64,000 nt of DNA, from positions 8,083,501-8,147,500 of the forward strand of contig NZ_JAUSVA010000002.1 of assembly GCF_030813695.1 (NCBI RefSeq). The letters run 5' to 3'. The position numbers and the translations under genes are program-made. Under the pieces are notes generated by a model. That model saw only the letters and a list, made by a program, of their open reading frames with translations, was not told where the DNA came from and did not search any database. Source of the stretch: Kitasatospora herbaricolor. Its GTDB lineage: Bacteria > Actinomycetota > Actinomycetes > Streptomycetales > Streptomycetaceae. Below are positions 30,877 through 40,735 of the stretch, in pieces; the first letter of the stretch is position 1; each line of letters starts with the position of its first letter.

Positions 30877-32055
30877 TCAGACGAAGGCACCGATCCCGGT
30901 CACCGCCCGGCCGACGATCAGGGTGTTGATCTCCCTGGTCCCCTCGTACGAGTAGAGCGCCTCGGCGTCGGCGACGAAGCGTCCGATGCTGTAGTCCAGC
31001 ACGATCCCGTTGCCGGCCAGCAGCTCCCGGCCCCAGCCGACGGTCTCCCGCATCCGGGTCGTGCAGTAGGCCTTGGCCAGCGCCGAGTGCTCGTCGCGGA
31101 ACGTGCCGGCGTCCTCCAGCTGGGCCAGCCGGGTGACCATGCCCAGGCACGAGGTGGCGTTGCCGAGCATCCGCACCAGGAGGTCCTGGACGAGCTGGAA
31201 CCGGGCGATCGGGCCACCGAACTGCTGGCGCTCCAGGGTGTAGTCCAGGGCGATCCGGTAGGCGCCGAGCATGACGCCGATGGCCTCCCAGGCCACCCCG
31301 CTGCGGGTGCGGCGCAGCACGTCGGCGGTGTCCCGGAAGCCGTCGGCCAGCTGCAGCCGGTCGCGCTCCGGGACCCGGCAGTCCGTCAGGACGATGTCGG
31401 CGTTCTCGACCGTACGCAGGGCGATCTTGTTCTCGATCCGGGTGGCCGCGAAGCCCTCGTTGGCGCCCTCCACGACGAAGCCCAGCACCCGGTCCGTCTC
31501 CTCGTCGCGGGCCCAGACCACCACCAGGTCGGCGAAGGTGGCGTTGCCGATCCACCGCTTGGCGCCGTTGAGCACCCAGGTGTCGCCCTCGCGGCGGGCC
31601 GTGGTGCGCAGCCCGGCCGCGACGTCGGAGCCGCCCTGCGGTTCGGTGAGGGCGAAGGCGCCGATCTGCTCCATCCGCCCCATCGCCGGCAGCCACCGGC
31701 TGCGCTGCTCCGGTGATCCGCAGCGGGCGATGCTGCCCATGGCCAGGCCGGAGTGCACCCCGTAGAACGTGGCCATGGAGGCGTCGACCCGGGCCATCTC
31801 CAGGGCGATGAAGCCGTTCAGCATGCTGCTGGCGGGCGCACCGCCGCACTCCGGGTAGGGCAGGCCGGCGATGCCCAGTTCGGCGTAGCGGGGGATCAGG
31901 TGGTGCGGGAAGGCGGCCCGGCCCCACCAGGCGTCCGCGTGCGGTGCCACCTCGGCGCTGAGGAAGTCGCGCAGACGCCCCAGCACCTCGCTCTCGGCGG
32001 GGGAGAGCAGTTCCTCGAACCGGTAGAGATCCTCGGCCGGCATGTCCTGCGGCAT
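30877..32055 (-). CDS. Acyl-CoA dehydrogenase, glutaryl-CoA dehydrogenase-like
   Basis: 392 aa. ATG 32055 has GGGAGGAG upstream; the longer in-frame start at 32142 does not. The N-terminal helical domain includes VASMATFYGVHSGLAMGSI-like wording (DASMATFYGVHSGLAMGSI). The FAD-binding loop reads FALTEPQGGSDVA and the next WVLNGAKRWIGNATFADLVVVWAR. The C-terminus reads YSYEGTREINTLIVGRAVTGIGAF, where the Glu in YEGT is the catalytic base position of glutaryl-CoA dehydrogenases. Those enzymes oxidise and decarboxylate glutaryl-CoA to crotonyl-CoA in lysine or tryptophan breakdown. No pathway partner gene is adjacent, so the true acyl substrate is open. Confidence 0.88.
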   Translation of the reverse strand: MPQDMPAEDLYRFEELLSPAESEVLGRLRDFLSAEVAPHADAWWGRAAFPHHLIPRYAELGIAGLPYPECGGAPASSMLNGFIALEMARVDASMATFYGVHSGLAMGSIARCGSPEQRSRWLPAMGRMEQIGAFALTEPQGGSDVAAGLRTTARREGDTWVLNGAKRWIGNATFADLVVVWARDEETDRVLGFVVEGANEGFAATRIENKIALRTVENADIVLTDCRVPERDRLQLADGFRDTADVLRRTRSGVAWEAIGVMLGAYRIALDYTLERQQFGGPIARFQLVQDLLVRMLGNATSCLGMVTRLAQLEDAGTFRDEHSALAKAYCTTRMRETVGWGRELLAGNGIVLDYSIGRFVADAEALYSYEGTREINTLIVGRAVTGIGAFV

Positions 32056-32212
32056 CGCCGCTCCTCCCTGTTGGCGGTGGTTCCACCCTGGCGGACCGCC
32101 TACCCGGAGCCGTGCGGGCCACGCCGCCGTGGGGTCCGCCAAGACGCGGATGCCGGGCGCCCGTCCGCCGGGCCCGCCCGGGCCCCGCCCCGCGCGCCCG
32201 CCCCCGGCCGGT

Positions 32213-35104
32213 TCAGGTGCAGCCGCCCGCCCCCGTCGCGTCCCTGACCTGGTCGCGCCGCAGGCCCAGCTTCTTCAGGGTGTTGGCGACGTGGTGCTCG
32301 GCGGTGCGGGTGGAGAGCCCCAGGACGCGGGCGATCGCCTGGTTGCCGGCGCCGGTCGCCAGCAGCTCGGCGACCTGCCGCTCCCGGGGGGACAGCTCCG
32401 GCCCGTAGCTGTGGCGGCGGCCCGGATCGGGGCTCCGGACCCCGGTCTCGCGCAGCGCCTGCCGGCAGCGTGCCGCGTCGGCGGTGGCGCCGAGCCGGGT
32501 GAACACGTCGAGGGCCTGCCGGAGGTGGTGGCCCGCCTCGTCCGGGTCGTGGGCGAGCCGGAGGCAGCCGGCCTGCTCGGCGACGCGGGCGGCGGTGTGC
32601 AACCGGCCCAGCGCCTCGTACCGGGCCTGGGCCCGCGTCAGGTGGGCGAGGGCGGCCAAGGGGTCGGTGGCGGCGGTGGTCATGCCGCGGCACCAGAGCA
32701 CCTCCGCGGCCGCCGCCGGGGCGTCGCGGCCCTCGATCCCGGTGGCCGCCTCGTCGGTCAGCCGCTCGGCCTCCGCCGACAGGCCGCAGGCCAGGGCCGC
32801 CTGCACGGCGGTCGGCGTCAGGTCGTGGGCCCTGACCCAGACGCCCTTGTGCCGGCGGGCCGCCAGCGGCCGCCGCAGCCGCTCCCAGGCCGCCTCCGGG
32901 TCGCCCTCCAGCAGGTCGATCCGGCCCAGCAGGGTGACTCCCGCCTGGCCGACGTCCCAGCTGGCGTTCTCCTCGTCGGTCGTGGTGAACGTCGCCAGGT
33001 TCTGCCGGGCGGCGGCCCAGTACCCGCGGGCCACCTCCAGGGCCGCCCGGACCATCAGCGCGGCGATCCTGAACTTGGTGCCCTCGGCCGTCTGCGGCAG
33101 GACCGCCGCCAGCCGGTCGTCCAGGCCGGACCACTGCCCTTCGGCGAGGTCGAGACGGAGCCGGATCACCGCACAGCCCTGTTCGATGACCTGGTAGCCG
33201 GTGCGGCGGGCGGCCTCCTCGGCCTCGTCGTGCAGGGCGCGGGCCCGGTCGTTGCCGCGCAGCATCGCCCCGTAGGCGGCGTTGTAGAGCGCCCGGGCGC
33301 ACTCGCGCTGGACGGCGCGGTCGGGGCTGCTGCGCGGCAGTTCCGCCAGGAGTTCGCCGGCCCGGGCGTCACCGGTCATGCCCATCAGGGTGATCCGGTT
33401 GGTCAGGACGGTCGCCCGGGCCAGCGGGTCCTCGCTCCGGGCGACGGTGCGCACGGCCTCGGCCATCAGGGCCTGGTCCTCCGCGGTGGTGCTGATCCGC
33501 GAGCCGCGGCCGGAGACCATGCTGAGCGCCGACATGGCGACGGCGGCCAGTCCGGGCCGGTCCGCCAGCTCGGTGATCGCCTGCTGCATCTGCGCGACGC
33601 TGTGGCTCCGGTCGGCGCTGCTGTCCACCAGGGCTCGGCTGAGGTTGAAGCGGATCTCGCCGCGGACCACGGTGGGCAGGGCCGGGTCGGCGATGATCCG
33701 GCCCAGGATCGCCGTGCTGGTCGAGGAATCGGCGCGGTACATGGCGATCCGGCTGAGTTCGAGGGCGGTGCGGGCCCGCTCCCCGGACGGCAGGGCGGCC
33801 TCGGCGAGGAGCTGCTGGAGGAGTTCGGCGGCGACGCCGTCGTCGCCCACGGCGACCGCGTGGTCGGCGGCGGCCCGGGCGGTGGGCAGCCAGGCGGTGA
33901 CGTCCCCGAGCCGGCGGGTGTGGTGGGCGATCTGGACCAGTGCGGGCGTCTGCCGGCCGGTCAGCGCCTCGATGGCGCGGACGTGCAGCCGGCGGCGGCG
34001 TGGGCCGGGTATCCGCTCGTACACGGCCTGACGGGCCAGCACGTGGCGGAACCCGTAGCGGCCGGGGCCGCGTTCGACCAGCACGTCGGCCAGCAGGGCC
34101 GCGGTCAGCGCCTCCTCCGCCTGCTCGTCCTCCAGCCCGGCCAGCAGCGCGAGTTGTTCCTCGCTGGTGGGCACCGCCAGCACCGCGGCGGCCTCGACCA
34201 CCGCGACCGCACCGGGGTCGAGCACCGCCACCCGGCTGTTCACCGCCTCCTGCAGGGCGCGCGGCACCCCCGCCTCCTCCAGCAGCGAGGAGACGCCGGT
34301 GAAGGCGCCGTCCTGCACCCGGTCGGCGAGCACCAGCAGGTCCTCCTCGGCGGCCAGCGGGAGCCCGCCGCTGCGCTCGAACAGCTTGCGGCCGAGCCGG
34401 GCGGCGGCGGCCGGGCCGATCGCCGAGGCGGCGAGTTCGCGCACCTGCTCCTCGGTCAGCGGGGTGAGGGTGATCTCGGTGCCGCCGACCCCGACCGGCC
34501 GCCGGTACGGCACGCCGAGCACGTTGCGGGCGCCCGAGAGGTCGTGCGCACGGTAGGTGAGCACCAGGCGCAGGCCCTTCGGCGGGTTCCGGGCGAGCAG
34601 CAGGAGCAGGTCCCTGGTCGCGTCGTCCGCCCAGTGCAGGTCCTCCACCATCAGGACGACCGGGCCCAGCGAGCCCAGCAGGTCCTGGACCGCCCGCATC
34701 AGCTGCTGCTGCGGGCCCGCCCCGGGCTCCTCCGTCCGCTCCGGCAGCCGCCCGGTGAGTTCCGGCAGGTAGGGGTGGAGCGCCGCGGTCGCGGGGCTGA
34801 GGTCCGTCCCGGGGCCGAACAGGGCGTGCGCGTCGCGCAGCGCGTCGACGACCGGCCCGAACGGCAGCGGTTCGCGCAGCGGATGGCACCAGCCCCGAAG
34901 GACCACCAGTCCTTCGCCGTCCAGCCGCGCGGCGGCCTCCCGCAGCAGCCGGGACTTGCCCACCCCGGCCTCGCCCTCGACCAGGACCACGGCCGGCCCG
35001 TCACGCAGAGTGTCCGTGAGCGCACGCAACTCGCCGCCGCGTCCGACGAACGCGAAACCCGCGCGGCGGCCCGTCCCCGGCCCGCCGACCCACTCACCTG
35101 GCAC
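32213..35104 (-). CDS. LAL-family LuxR regulator (963 aa), copy 1
   Basis: GTG 35104 to TGA 32213. An AAA/STAND ATPase domain at the N-terminus has Walker A VEGEAGVGKSRLL (about residues 43-55) and Walker B PVVLMVEDLHWADD (about 150-163). A long TPR-like helical middle follows. The C-terminal LuxR HTH (about 898-955) reads LSPRERQVAELLATGAG, then NQAIARVLGLSTRTAEHHVANTLKKLG. Large ATP-binding LuxR proteins of this kind act as slow-turnover activators of secondary metabolism or sugar use. The gene is a tandem paralog of the next one upstream (99 bp apart); the start may be influenced by that neighbour's transcript. Confidence 0.92.
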   Translation of the reverse strand: MPGEWVGGPGTGRRAGFAFVGRGGELRALTDTLRDGPAVVLVEGEAGVGKSRLLREAAARLDGEGLVVLRGWCHPLREPLPFGPVVDALRDAHALFGPGTDLSPATAALHPYLPELTGRLPERTEEPGAGPQQQLMRAVQDLLGSLGPVVLMVEDLHWADDATRDLLLLLARNPPKGLRLVLTYRAHDLSGARNVLGVPYRRPVGVGGTEITLTPLTEEQVRELAASAIGPAAAARLGRKLFERSGGLPLAAEEDLLVLADRVQDGAFTGVSSLLEEAGVPRALQEAVNSRVAVLDPGAVAVVEAAAVLAVPTSEEQLALLAGLEDEQAEEALTAALLADVLVERGPGRYGFRHVLARQAVYERIPGPRRRRLHVRAIEALTGRQTPALVQIAHHTRRLGDVTAWLPTARAAADHAVAVGDDGVAAELLQQLLAEAALPSGERARTALELSRIAMYRADSSTSTAILGRIIADPALPTVVRGEIRFNLSRALVDSSADRSHSVAQMQQAITELADRPGLAAVAMSALSMVSGRGSRISTTAEDQALMAEAVRTVARSEDPLARATVLTNRITLMGMTGDARAGELLAELPRSSPDRAVQRECARALYNAAYGAMLRGNDRARALHDEAEEAARRTGYQVIEQGCAVIRLRLDLAEGQWSGLDDRLAAVLPQTAEGTKFRIAALMVRAALEVARGYWAAARQNLATFTTTDEENASWDVGQAGVTLLGRIDLLEGDPEAAWERLRRPLAARRHKGVWVRAHDLTPTAVQAALACGLSAEAERLTDEAATGIEGRDAPAAAAEVLWCRGMTTAATDPLAALAHLTRAQARYEALGRLHTAARVAEQAGCLRLAHDPDEAGHHLRQALDVFTRLGATADAARCRQALRETGVRSPDPGRRHSYGPELSPRERQVAELLATGAGNQAIARVLGLSTRTAEHHVANTLKKLGLRRDQVRDATGAGGCT

Positions 35105-35203
35105 GTCTCACCCTCTTGACCTGACCGACCGGCGGAACCGACCCCTCCACGCTACTCTGCGTCGCGGCGGGCCCGGTCACTCCACGTAGGCCTCGGGGTG
35201 GAC

Positions 35204-38092
35204 TCAGAGGCCGGGGCCGCCGCCGGCGCGGATCGCCTCGCCGACCCGCGCGCGGGTCACGCCGAGTTTCTTGAGGGTGTTGGCGACGTGGTGCTCGACG
35301 GTGCGCGGGGAGAGCCCGAGGGTGCGGGCGATCTCCTGGTTGCCGGCGCCGGTGGCGAGCAGGGCGGCGACCTGCCGCTCCCGGGGGGAGAGGTCCGCGC
35401 CGTAGGTACGGCGGCCGCGCGGTTCGGGCCGCAGCTGTCCGCCGGCGCGCAGGGCCTGGCGGCAGCGGGCCGCGTCCGCGGTGGCGTCGAGCCGGGTGAA
35501 GACGTCGAGGGCGTGCTGGAGGCCGCGGGCGCCCTGGCCGGGATTGCGGGTGAGCTGGAGGCGTCCGCCCTGTTCGGCGACGAGGGCCGCGGTGTACACC
35601 CGGCCGATGGCCTCGTAGCGCACCCGTGCCCGCTCAAGCAGGGCGGCGGCGGCCTCGGGGTCGGAGCCGGCGGCCAGCAGCCCCCTGCACCAGAGGATCT
35701 CGGCCTCGGCCCCGGGGCTGTCCCGGCCCTCGATCCCGGCGGCGGCCTCGGCGGTCAGCCGTGCGGCCTGCTCGGGCAGGCCGCTGGCCAGCGCGGCCTG
35801 TACCGCGGTCGGCACCAGCTCGGTCGCCCACCCCCAGCCGCCCTTGTGGCGCCTGACCGCGAGCGCCCCCTGCACCCGCTGCCAGGCCCGGCGGGGCTCG
35901 TCCTCCAGCAGGTCGATGCGGGCGAGGACGGCGACGCCCTCCTGCCCGAGCTGCCAGTAGGTGTGCTCCTCGTCGCCGGTGTCGAACGGTGCGAGGTCCG
36001 CCCGGGCCCGGGCCCACCGGCCGCGCGCCACGTTCAGCATGGCCCGCACCATCACCGTCTCGGTCTGGAAGCCGCTGCCGTCGGACGTCTCGGGGATCAT
36101 CGACTCGATCCGCTCGTCCAGGCCCTCCCAGCGCCCCGCGCCGAAGTCCAGCCTGAGCCGGGCCACGTCGCAGCCGTGCGCCATCAGCTTGTAGCCGGTG
36201 TACCGGGTCAGCTCCTCGGCCTCGTGCAGCGGGGTGCGGGCCCGGTCGTCCTGGCCGAACAGGAAGGCGGCGTAGGAGAGGTTGTGCAGGGCCCGGGCCA
36301 CCTGGCGCAGGACGTCGCGGTCCGGGCTGTCACGGGGGAGGTCCGGCAGGAGGTCCCAGGCCAGCGGGTCGCCGGCCATCCCCAGCAGGGTGATCCGCAG
36401 GGCCAGCACGGTCGCGTGGGCCAGCGGGTCGTCGCTGCGGGCGACCATCCGTACGGCCCGGTCCATCATCTCGCGGTCCTGCACGAGGGTGCTGTCGGCG
36501 CGGTGGCCCATGCTGAGGGCGGCCATCGCGCCGGCGGCCAGGCCGGGCCTGCTCTCCAGCTCGGTGATCGCGCGTTCCAGCTCCTCCATCTGCCGGACCC
36601 GGTCGGTGCTGGTGTTCATCAGGGTGCGGGCGAGGTTGAGGCGGATCTCGCCGCGGACGGGGGTGGGCAGGGCCGGGTCGGCGATGATGCGGCTCAGGAT
36701 CGCCGTGCTGGCCACCGAGTCGGCGCTCCAGAACGCGACGTTGCTCAGGGTGAGGGCGGTCCGGGCGCGGTCCTCCGGGGGGAGCGCGGGTTCGGCGAGG
36801 AGTTGCTGCAGGAGTTCGGCGGCGACGCCGTCGTCGCCGACGGCGACCGCGTGGTCGGCCGCGGCCAGCGCCCTGGGCAGCCAGGCGGTGACGTCGCCGA
36901 GCTGGCGGGCGTGGTGGGCGATCTGCACCAGTGCCGGGGTGTCCTGCCCGGAGAGCGCCTCGATGGCGCGGACGTGGAGCCTGCGCCGCCGCGGGCCGAT
37001 GATCCGCTCGTACACGGCCCGCCGGGCCAGCACGTGGCGGAACCCGTACCGGCCGGGGCCGCGTTCGACCAGCACGTCGGCCACCAGGGCCGCCGTGAGC
37101 GCCTGCTCGGCCTGCTCCTCCTCCAGCCCGGTCAGCAGCGCCAACTGTTCCTCGCTGGCGGGCACGGCCAGCACGGCGGCCGCCTGGACGACCGCCACCG
37201 CCCCGGGGTCGAGCACCGCGACCCGGCTGTTCACCGCCTCCTGCAGGGCGCGCGGCACCGCGGCGTCCTTCAGCACCGAACCCTTGCCACCGCCGAGGGC
37301 GACCTGGTCCGCGAGCACCAGCAGGTCCTCCTCGGCGGCGAGCGGCAGCCCGCCGCTGCGCTCGAACAGTTCCCGGCCGAGCCGGGCGGCGGCGGCCGGC
37401 CCGATCGCCGAGGCGGCGAGTTCGCGCACCTGCTCCTCGGCCAGCGGGTTGAGGGTGATCTCGGTGCCGCCGACCCCCACCGGCCGCCGGTACGGCACAC
37501 CGAGCACGTTGCGCGCGCCCGGCAGGTCCTCCCGGCGGTAGGTCAGCGCCATCCGCAGCTGCTGGGGCGGGTTCCGGGCGAGCAGCAGGAGCAGGTCCCT
37601 GGTCGCGTCGTCCGCCCAGTGCAGGTCCTCCACCATCAGCACGACCGGGCCCAGGGCGCCCAGCAGGTCGTGCACCGCCCGCATCAGCTGCTGCTGCCGT
37701 GGCTGGGCGCCGATCTCCGGGCCGGGCGCCGGGAGCCGCCCGGCGAGTTCCGGGATGTGCGGTGCGAGGAGGGCCGTCGCGGGGCTGAACCGCGTCCCGG
37801 GGCCGAACAGGGCGTGCGCGTCGCGCAGCGCGTCGACGACCGGCCCGAACGGCAGCGGCTCGCGCAGCGGGTGGCACCAGCCGCGGAGCACGGCCAGTCC
37901 CTGGTCCTCCAGCCGCGCGGCGGCCTCCCGCAGCAGCCGGGACTTGCCCAGTCCGGCCTCGCCCTCGACGAGGACCACGGCCGGCCCTTCGCGCAGGCCG
38001 TCCACCAGCGAGCGCAGTTCGGGCTCGCGGCCCACGAACGCGAAGCCCGCGCGGCGACCGGAACCGGTCCCGCCGACCGACAGATCTGCCAT
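35204..38092 (-). CDS. LAL-family LuxR regulator (962 aa), copy 2
   Basis: ATG 38092 to TGA 35204. Same layout and nearly the same length as the previous gene: Walker A VEGEAGLGKSRLL, Walker B VVLMVEDLHWADD, TPR-like middle, and C-terminal HTH LSPRERQVAALLATGAG then NQEIARTLGLSPRTVEHHVANTLKKLG. Long blocks are almost identical between the two copies (for example around ALQEAVNSRVAVLDPGAVAV), while the loops near FTGVSSLLEEA and GKGSVLKDAA differ. This indicates a fairly recent tandem duplication. No target genes are evident next to them; the truncated LuxR at 1-488 may be a third member. Confidence 0.92.
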   Translation of the reverse strand: MADLSVGGTGSGRRAGFAFVGREPELRSLVDGLREGPAVVLVEGEAGLGKSRLLREAAARLEDQGLAVLRGWCHPLREPLPFGPVVDALRDAHALFGPGTRFSPATALLAPHIPELAGRLPAPGPEIGAQPRQQQLMRAVHDLLGALGPVVLMVEDLHWADDATRDLLLLLARNPPQQLRMALTYRREDLPGARNVLGVPYRRPVGVGGTEITLNPLAEEQVRELAASAIGPAAAARLGRELFERSGGLPLAAEEDLLVLADQVALGGGKGSVLKDAAVPRALQEAVNSRVAVLDPGAVAVVQAAAVLAVPASEEQLALLTGLEEEQAEQALTAALVADVLVERGPGRYGFRHVLARRAVYERIIGPRRRRLHVRAIEALSGQDTPALVQIAHHARQLGDVTAWLPRALAAADHAVAVGDDGVAAELLQQLLAEPALPPEDRARTALTLSNVAFWSADSVASTAILSRIIADPALPTPVRGEIRLNLARTLMNTSTDRVRQMEELERAITELESRPGLAAGAMAALSMGHRADSTLVQDREMMDRAVRMVARSDDPLAHATVLALRITLLGMAGDPLAWDLLPDLPRDSPDRDVLRQVARALHNLSYAAFLFGQDDRARTPLHEAEELTRYTGYKLMAHGCDVARLRLDFGAGRWEGLDERIESMIPETSDGSGFQTETVMVRAMLNVARGRWARARADLAPFDTGDEEHTYWQLGQEGVAVLARIDLLEDEPRRAWQRVQGALAVRRHKGGWGWATELVPTAVQAALASGLPEQAARLTAEAAAGIEGRDSPGAEAEILWCRGLLAAGSDPEAAAALLERARVRYEAIGRVYTAALVAEQGGRLQLTRNPGQGARGLQHALDVFTRLDATADAARCRQALRAGGQLRPEPRGRRTYGADLSPRERQVAALLATGAGNQEIARTLGLSPRTVEHHVANTLKKLGVTRARVGEAIRAGGGPGL

Positions 38093-38202
38093 GGCAACCT
38101 TGGGGACGAATCAGCATCCGGTGAAACGGAACTCCATGCTATCCCGCTCACCGGCCCGGTCCCGGGCCCGGCCTGCCCCGCGGGGTGCCGGCCGGTGCGC
38201 CG

Positions 38203-38234
38203 GCGTTCGTGGCGTCCTAGTTCGTGGCGTCCTA
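38203..38234. repeat. Tandem 15-bp repeat containing the CBS gene stop codon
   Basis: TTCGTGGCGTCCTAG is present twice in tandem; on the minus strand the CTA of the copy nearer the gene gives its TAG stop codon. The second copy therefore supplies a spare stop. Confidence 0.7.
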
Positions 38235-38612
38235 GAGGCCGAGCAGGCCTATGACGTGGCCGTCGTGGTCCACGACCGGCCACAGCTCCAGGCCACGGGA
38301 GCGCATCGCGGCGGCCGCCTCGCCGGCGGGCATGTCGGCGGTGGCGAACGGGGCGCGGTCGAGGACGACGTCCCGGATCGGGGTGCGCTCGGTGTACCAG
38401 GACCTGGCCTGGAACGGTGCGAGGTGCAGGCGGGTCAGCAGTCCGGCGCAGCGGCCGTCCTCGTCGCGGACCAGCAGGTGGTCCGCTCCGGAGCTCAGCA
38501 GGATGTCCATCGCGGTGTCGACCATGATGTCGTCGCTGATCTGCAGCTCCGGGCCGGTCATCCGGTCGCCGACCGTGGCGGTGATGACGGGGGGTTCGAG
38601 AGTAAGGGTCAT
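38232..38612 (-). CDS. CBS-domain pair protein
   Basis: 126 aa, ATG 38612, GGAG upstream. Two CBS motifs fill the protein: about residues 14-65 (VGDRMTGPELQISDDIMVDT, SGADHLLVRDEDGRCAGLLT) and 77-126 (PIRDVVLDRAPFATADMPAG, LWPVVDHDGHVIGLLGL). Stand-alone CBS proteins bind adenine nucleotides and modulate partner enzymes or channels. It is downstream of a DEAD-box helicase gene but separated by a strong terminator at 38771-38805, so probably transcribed alone. The partner is unknown. Confidence 0.85.
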   Translation of the reverse strand: MTLTLEPPVITATVGDRMTGPELQISDDIMVDTAMDILLSSGADHLLVRDEDGRCAGLLTRLHLAPFQARSWYTERTPIRDVVLDRAPFATADMPAGEAAAAMRSRGLELWPVVDHDGHVIGLLGL

Positions 38613-38770
38613 GGGCGGACTCCTTCGCGTGTCTTCCGCCGGGGCCGGCGGTGGTCGGGGCCTGGCGGTGGTGCGTCCGGGGTCGTTCGCCCGGGTCGTG
38701 CGTCCGGGTCGTGCGTCCGGCGGGGTGCCCGCCGGGGCGGGCCGTCGCCGCGGCCGCCCACCGGTGGGTC

Positions 38771-38805
38771 GCGTGGGCCCGGACCGCGGTGGTCCGGGCC
38801 CACGC
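38771..38805 (-). terminator. Strong hairpin terminator of the DEAD-box helicase gene
   Basis: GCGTGGGCCCGGACC (38771-38785) pairs perfectly with GGTCCGGGCCCACGC (38791-38805), a 15-bp stem with a 5-nt loop, 8 bases past the helicase stop codon. Confidence 0.8.
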
Positions 38806-38813
38806 GTCGTCCG

Positions 38814-40367
38814 CTACGCGGCGAGCGCGACCCGCCTCGGCGCCCGGCCGCGGGAGCCGGTGCCGGCCTGCTGGTCGCGGCCGGCGTGGACGGGGCGGCC
38901 GCGGCGGCCACGGCCGGCCGACGCGCTGCGGCGCGGACGCTCGACGACGGGGTCGGAGATCACGGTGGGGATACCGGTGGGCACCCGGGCGCCGGTGATG
39001 CGGGCGAGCTCCTCGTCACCGGAGTGGACCCGGGTGGAGGTGGGGGTGATGCCCGCCGTGGTCATCATGCGGGCCATCTCGCGGCGCTGGTGGGGCAGCA
39101 CCAGGGTGACCACGGTGCCGGACTCGCCGGCCCGGGCGGTGCGCCCGCCCCGGTGCAGGTAGTCCTTGTGGTCGTTCGGCGGGTCCAGGTTGACGACCAG
39201 GTCGAGCCCGTCGACGTGGATGCCCCGGGCCGCCACGTTGGTCGCGATCAGCGCGGTCACCCGGCCGGACCGGAACTGCTCCAGGGTCCGGGTGCGCTGC
39301 GGCTGCGACTTGCCGCCGTGCAGGGCCGCGGCCTTCACCCCGTTGGCGAGCAGCTCCTCCACCAGCCGGTCCGCGCCGTGCTTGGTGTCGACGAACATGA
39401 TCACCCCGCCGTCCCGGGAGGCGATGTGGGCGATGGTGGCGTTCTTGTCGGTGTTCTGCACGTGCAGCAGGTGGTGCTCCATGGTGCTGACCGCGGCGGC
39501 CGACGGGTCCACCGAGTGGGTGACCGGGTCCTTGAGGAAGCGCCGCACCAGGCGGTCGACGTTGCGGTCCAGGGTGGCGGAGAACAGCATCGTCTGGCCG
39601 CCTTCGGCGACCTGTTCGAGGAGCTCGGTGACCTGCGGCAGGAAGCCCATGTCGGCCATCTGGTCGGCCTCGTCGAGGACGGTGACGCCGACCCCGTCCA
39701 GCTGGCAGTCACCACGCTGGATCAGGTCCTTGAGCCGGCCGGGGGTGGCCACCACGACCTCCGCCCCGCGGTTGAGCGCCTGCGCCTGGCGTCCGATCGA
39801 CATGCCGCCCACCACGGTGGCCGTCCGCAGCCGCAGCGCGTGGGCGTAGGGGGTGAGGGCCTCGGTGACCTGCTGGGCGAGCTCGCGGGTGGGGACGAGG
39901 ACCAGGGCGAGCGGGCGCCGGGGCTCGGCCCGTCGCCCGGCCGTCCGGGCCAGTACGGCGAGACCGAACGCGATGGTCTTGCCGGAGCCGGTGCGGCCCC
40001 GGCCGAGGACGTCGCGCCCGGCGAGCGAGTTCGGCAGCGTCGCGGCCTGGATCGGGAACGGCGAGGTGACGCCCTGGCGGGTCAGCGTCGACAGCAGGGC
40101 CTTCGGCATGTCCAGCTCGTCGAAGGACTCGACGGCCGGCAGCGCCGGGGTGGTGCTCACCGGCATCGCGAACTCGCCCTGCAGGGAGGATTCCTGACGG
40201 CCACCGCGACCGGAGGAGCGCCGGCCGTCGGAGGGCCGGGAGCCGTAGAAGGAGCTGCCGCCGGAGCGCGACCCGGAGCCGGTGCCTCCCCCGGAGCGGG
40301 ACCCGCGGGCGTCGGCGCCGGAGCGGGAATTGGCGTTCTGGTACGACGAGCGACTGGAGCGATTCAT
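38814..40367 (-). CDS. DEAD-box RNA helicase
   Basis: 517 aa, ATG 40367. The N-terminal ~65 residues are a Ser/Arg/Gly-rich tail (SRSGGGTGSGSRSGGSS). The helicase core then starts with the Q motif (SFDELDMPKALLSTLTRQGV, PFPIQAATLP). Motif I is GRTGSGKT, Ia PTRELAQQ, II DEAD, III SAT, V ATNVAARGIHV and VI HRGGRTARAGE. The C-terminus is Arg-rich. The neighbouring cold-shock gene, oriented the same way, suggests a role in RNA unwinding at low temperature. Motif I has GR in place of the common AQ/AR before TGSGKT. No partner protein is visible. Confidence 0.93.
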   Translation of the reverse strand: MNRSSRSSYQNANSRSGADARGSRSGGGTGSGSRSGGSSFYGSRPSDGRRSSGRGGRQESSLQGEFAMPVSTTPALPAVESFDELDMPKALLSTLTRQGVTSPFPIQAATLPNSLAGRDVLGRGRTGSGKTIAFGLAVLARTAGRRAEPRRPLALVLVPTRELAQQVTEALTPYAHALRLRTATVVGGMSIGRQAQALNRGAEVVVATPGRLKDLIQRGDCQLDGVGVTVLDEADQMADMGFLPQVTELLEQVAEGGQTMLFSATLDRNVDRLVRRFLKDPVTHSVDPSAAAVSTMEHHLLHVQNTDKNATIAHIASRDGGVIMFVDTKHGADRLVEELLANGVKAAALHGGKSQPQRTRTLEQFRSGRVTALIATNVAARGIHVDGLDLVVNLDPPNDHKDYLHRGGRTARAGESGTVVTLVLPHQRREMARMMTTAGITPTSTRVHSGDEELARITGARVPTGIPTVISDPVVERPRRSASAGRGRRGRPVHAGRDQQAGTGSRGRAPRRVALAA

Positions 40368-40735
40368 GCGGGAGACCTTCCTCAGGGCGGCACGTCACGA
40401 GGAAGGCTCCGCGGCGCGGGGCGCCGGGCGGAGACCACGAGGGAACGGGCCGGAAGTACGACGGGCGGAGCGTGGACGGTAGAACCGTGCGGCTCACCTT
40501 CGGGCCGGCGCTCACCGCGAGGAGCGGGAGCGGAGAGCCTCGAACCGTGCGATGTCACGGCAGGGCGCCGATCCGCACGCGGCGCGGTGCGCCTCGCGTG
40601 GGGACGGCCGCCGGTGGCGGAGCCAGGGGGCCTTGACGGCCGGGGGATGCGTCGTTGCGCAAAGCCGAGGGGCCCGCACCGGGCATGTACGCGGTGCGGG
40701 CCCCTCGCTACCAGGCGGGTGCCTAGGCAGAAAAA
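40368..40735. other. Long 5' leader/promoter region of the helicase gene
   Basis: 368 bp between the cspA stop and the helicase start, both on the minus strand. The cspA terminator (40667-40706) occupies its right side. The rest is probably helicase promoter and leader; no small gene was seen. Confidence 0.5.
40667..40706 (-). terminator. Strong hairpin terminator of cspA
   Basis: GAGGGGCCCGCACCG (40667-40681) pairs perfectly with CGGTGCGGGCCCCTC (40692-40706), 10-nt loop, about 30 bases past the cold-shock gene stop codon. Confidence 0.8.

Noticed and set aside
35198..38254. 1018-codon plus-strand frame opposite the second LAL gene
   Set aside because: Shadow of a well-supported LAL regulator on the minus strand.
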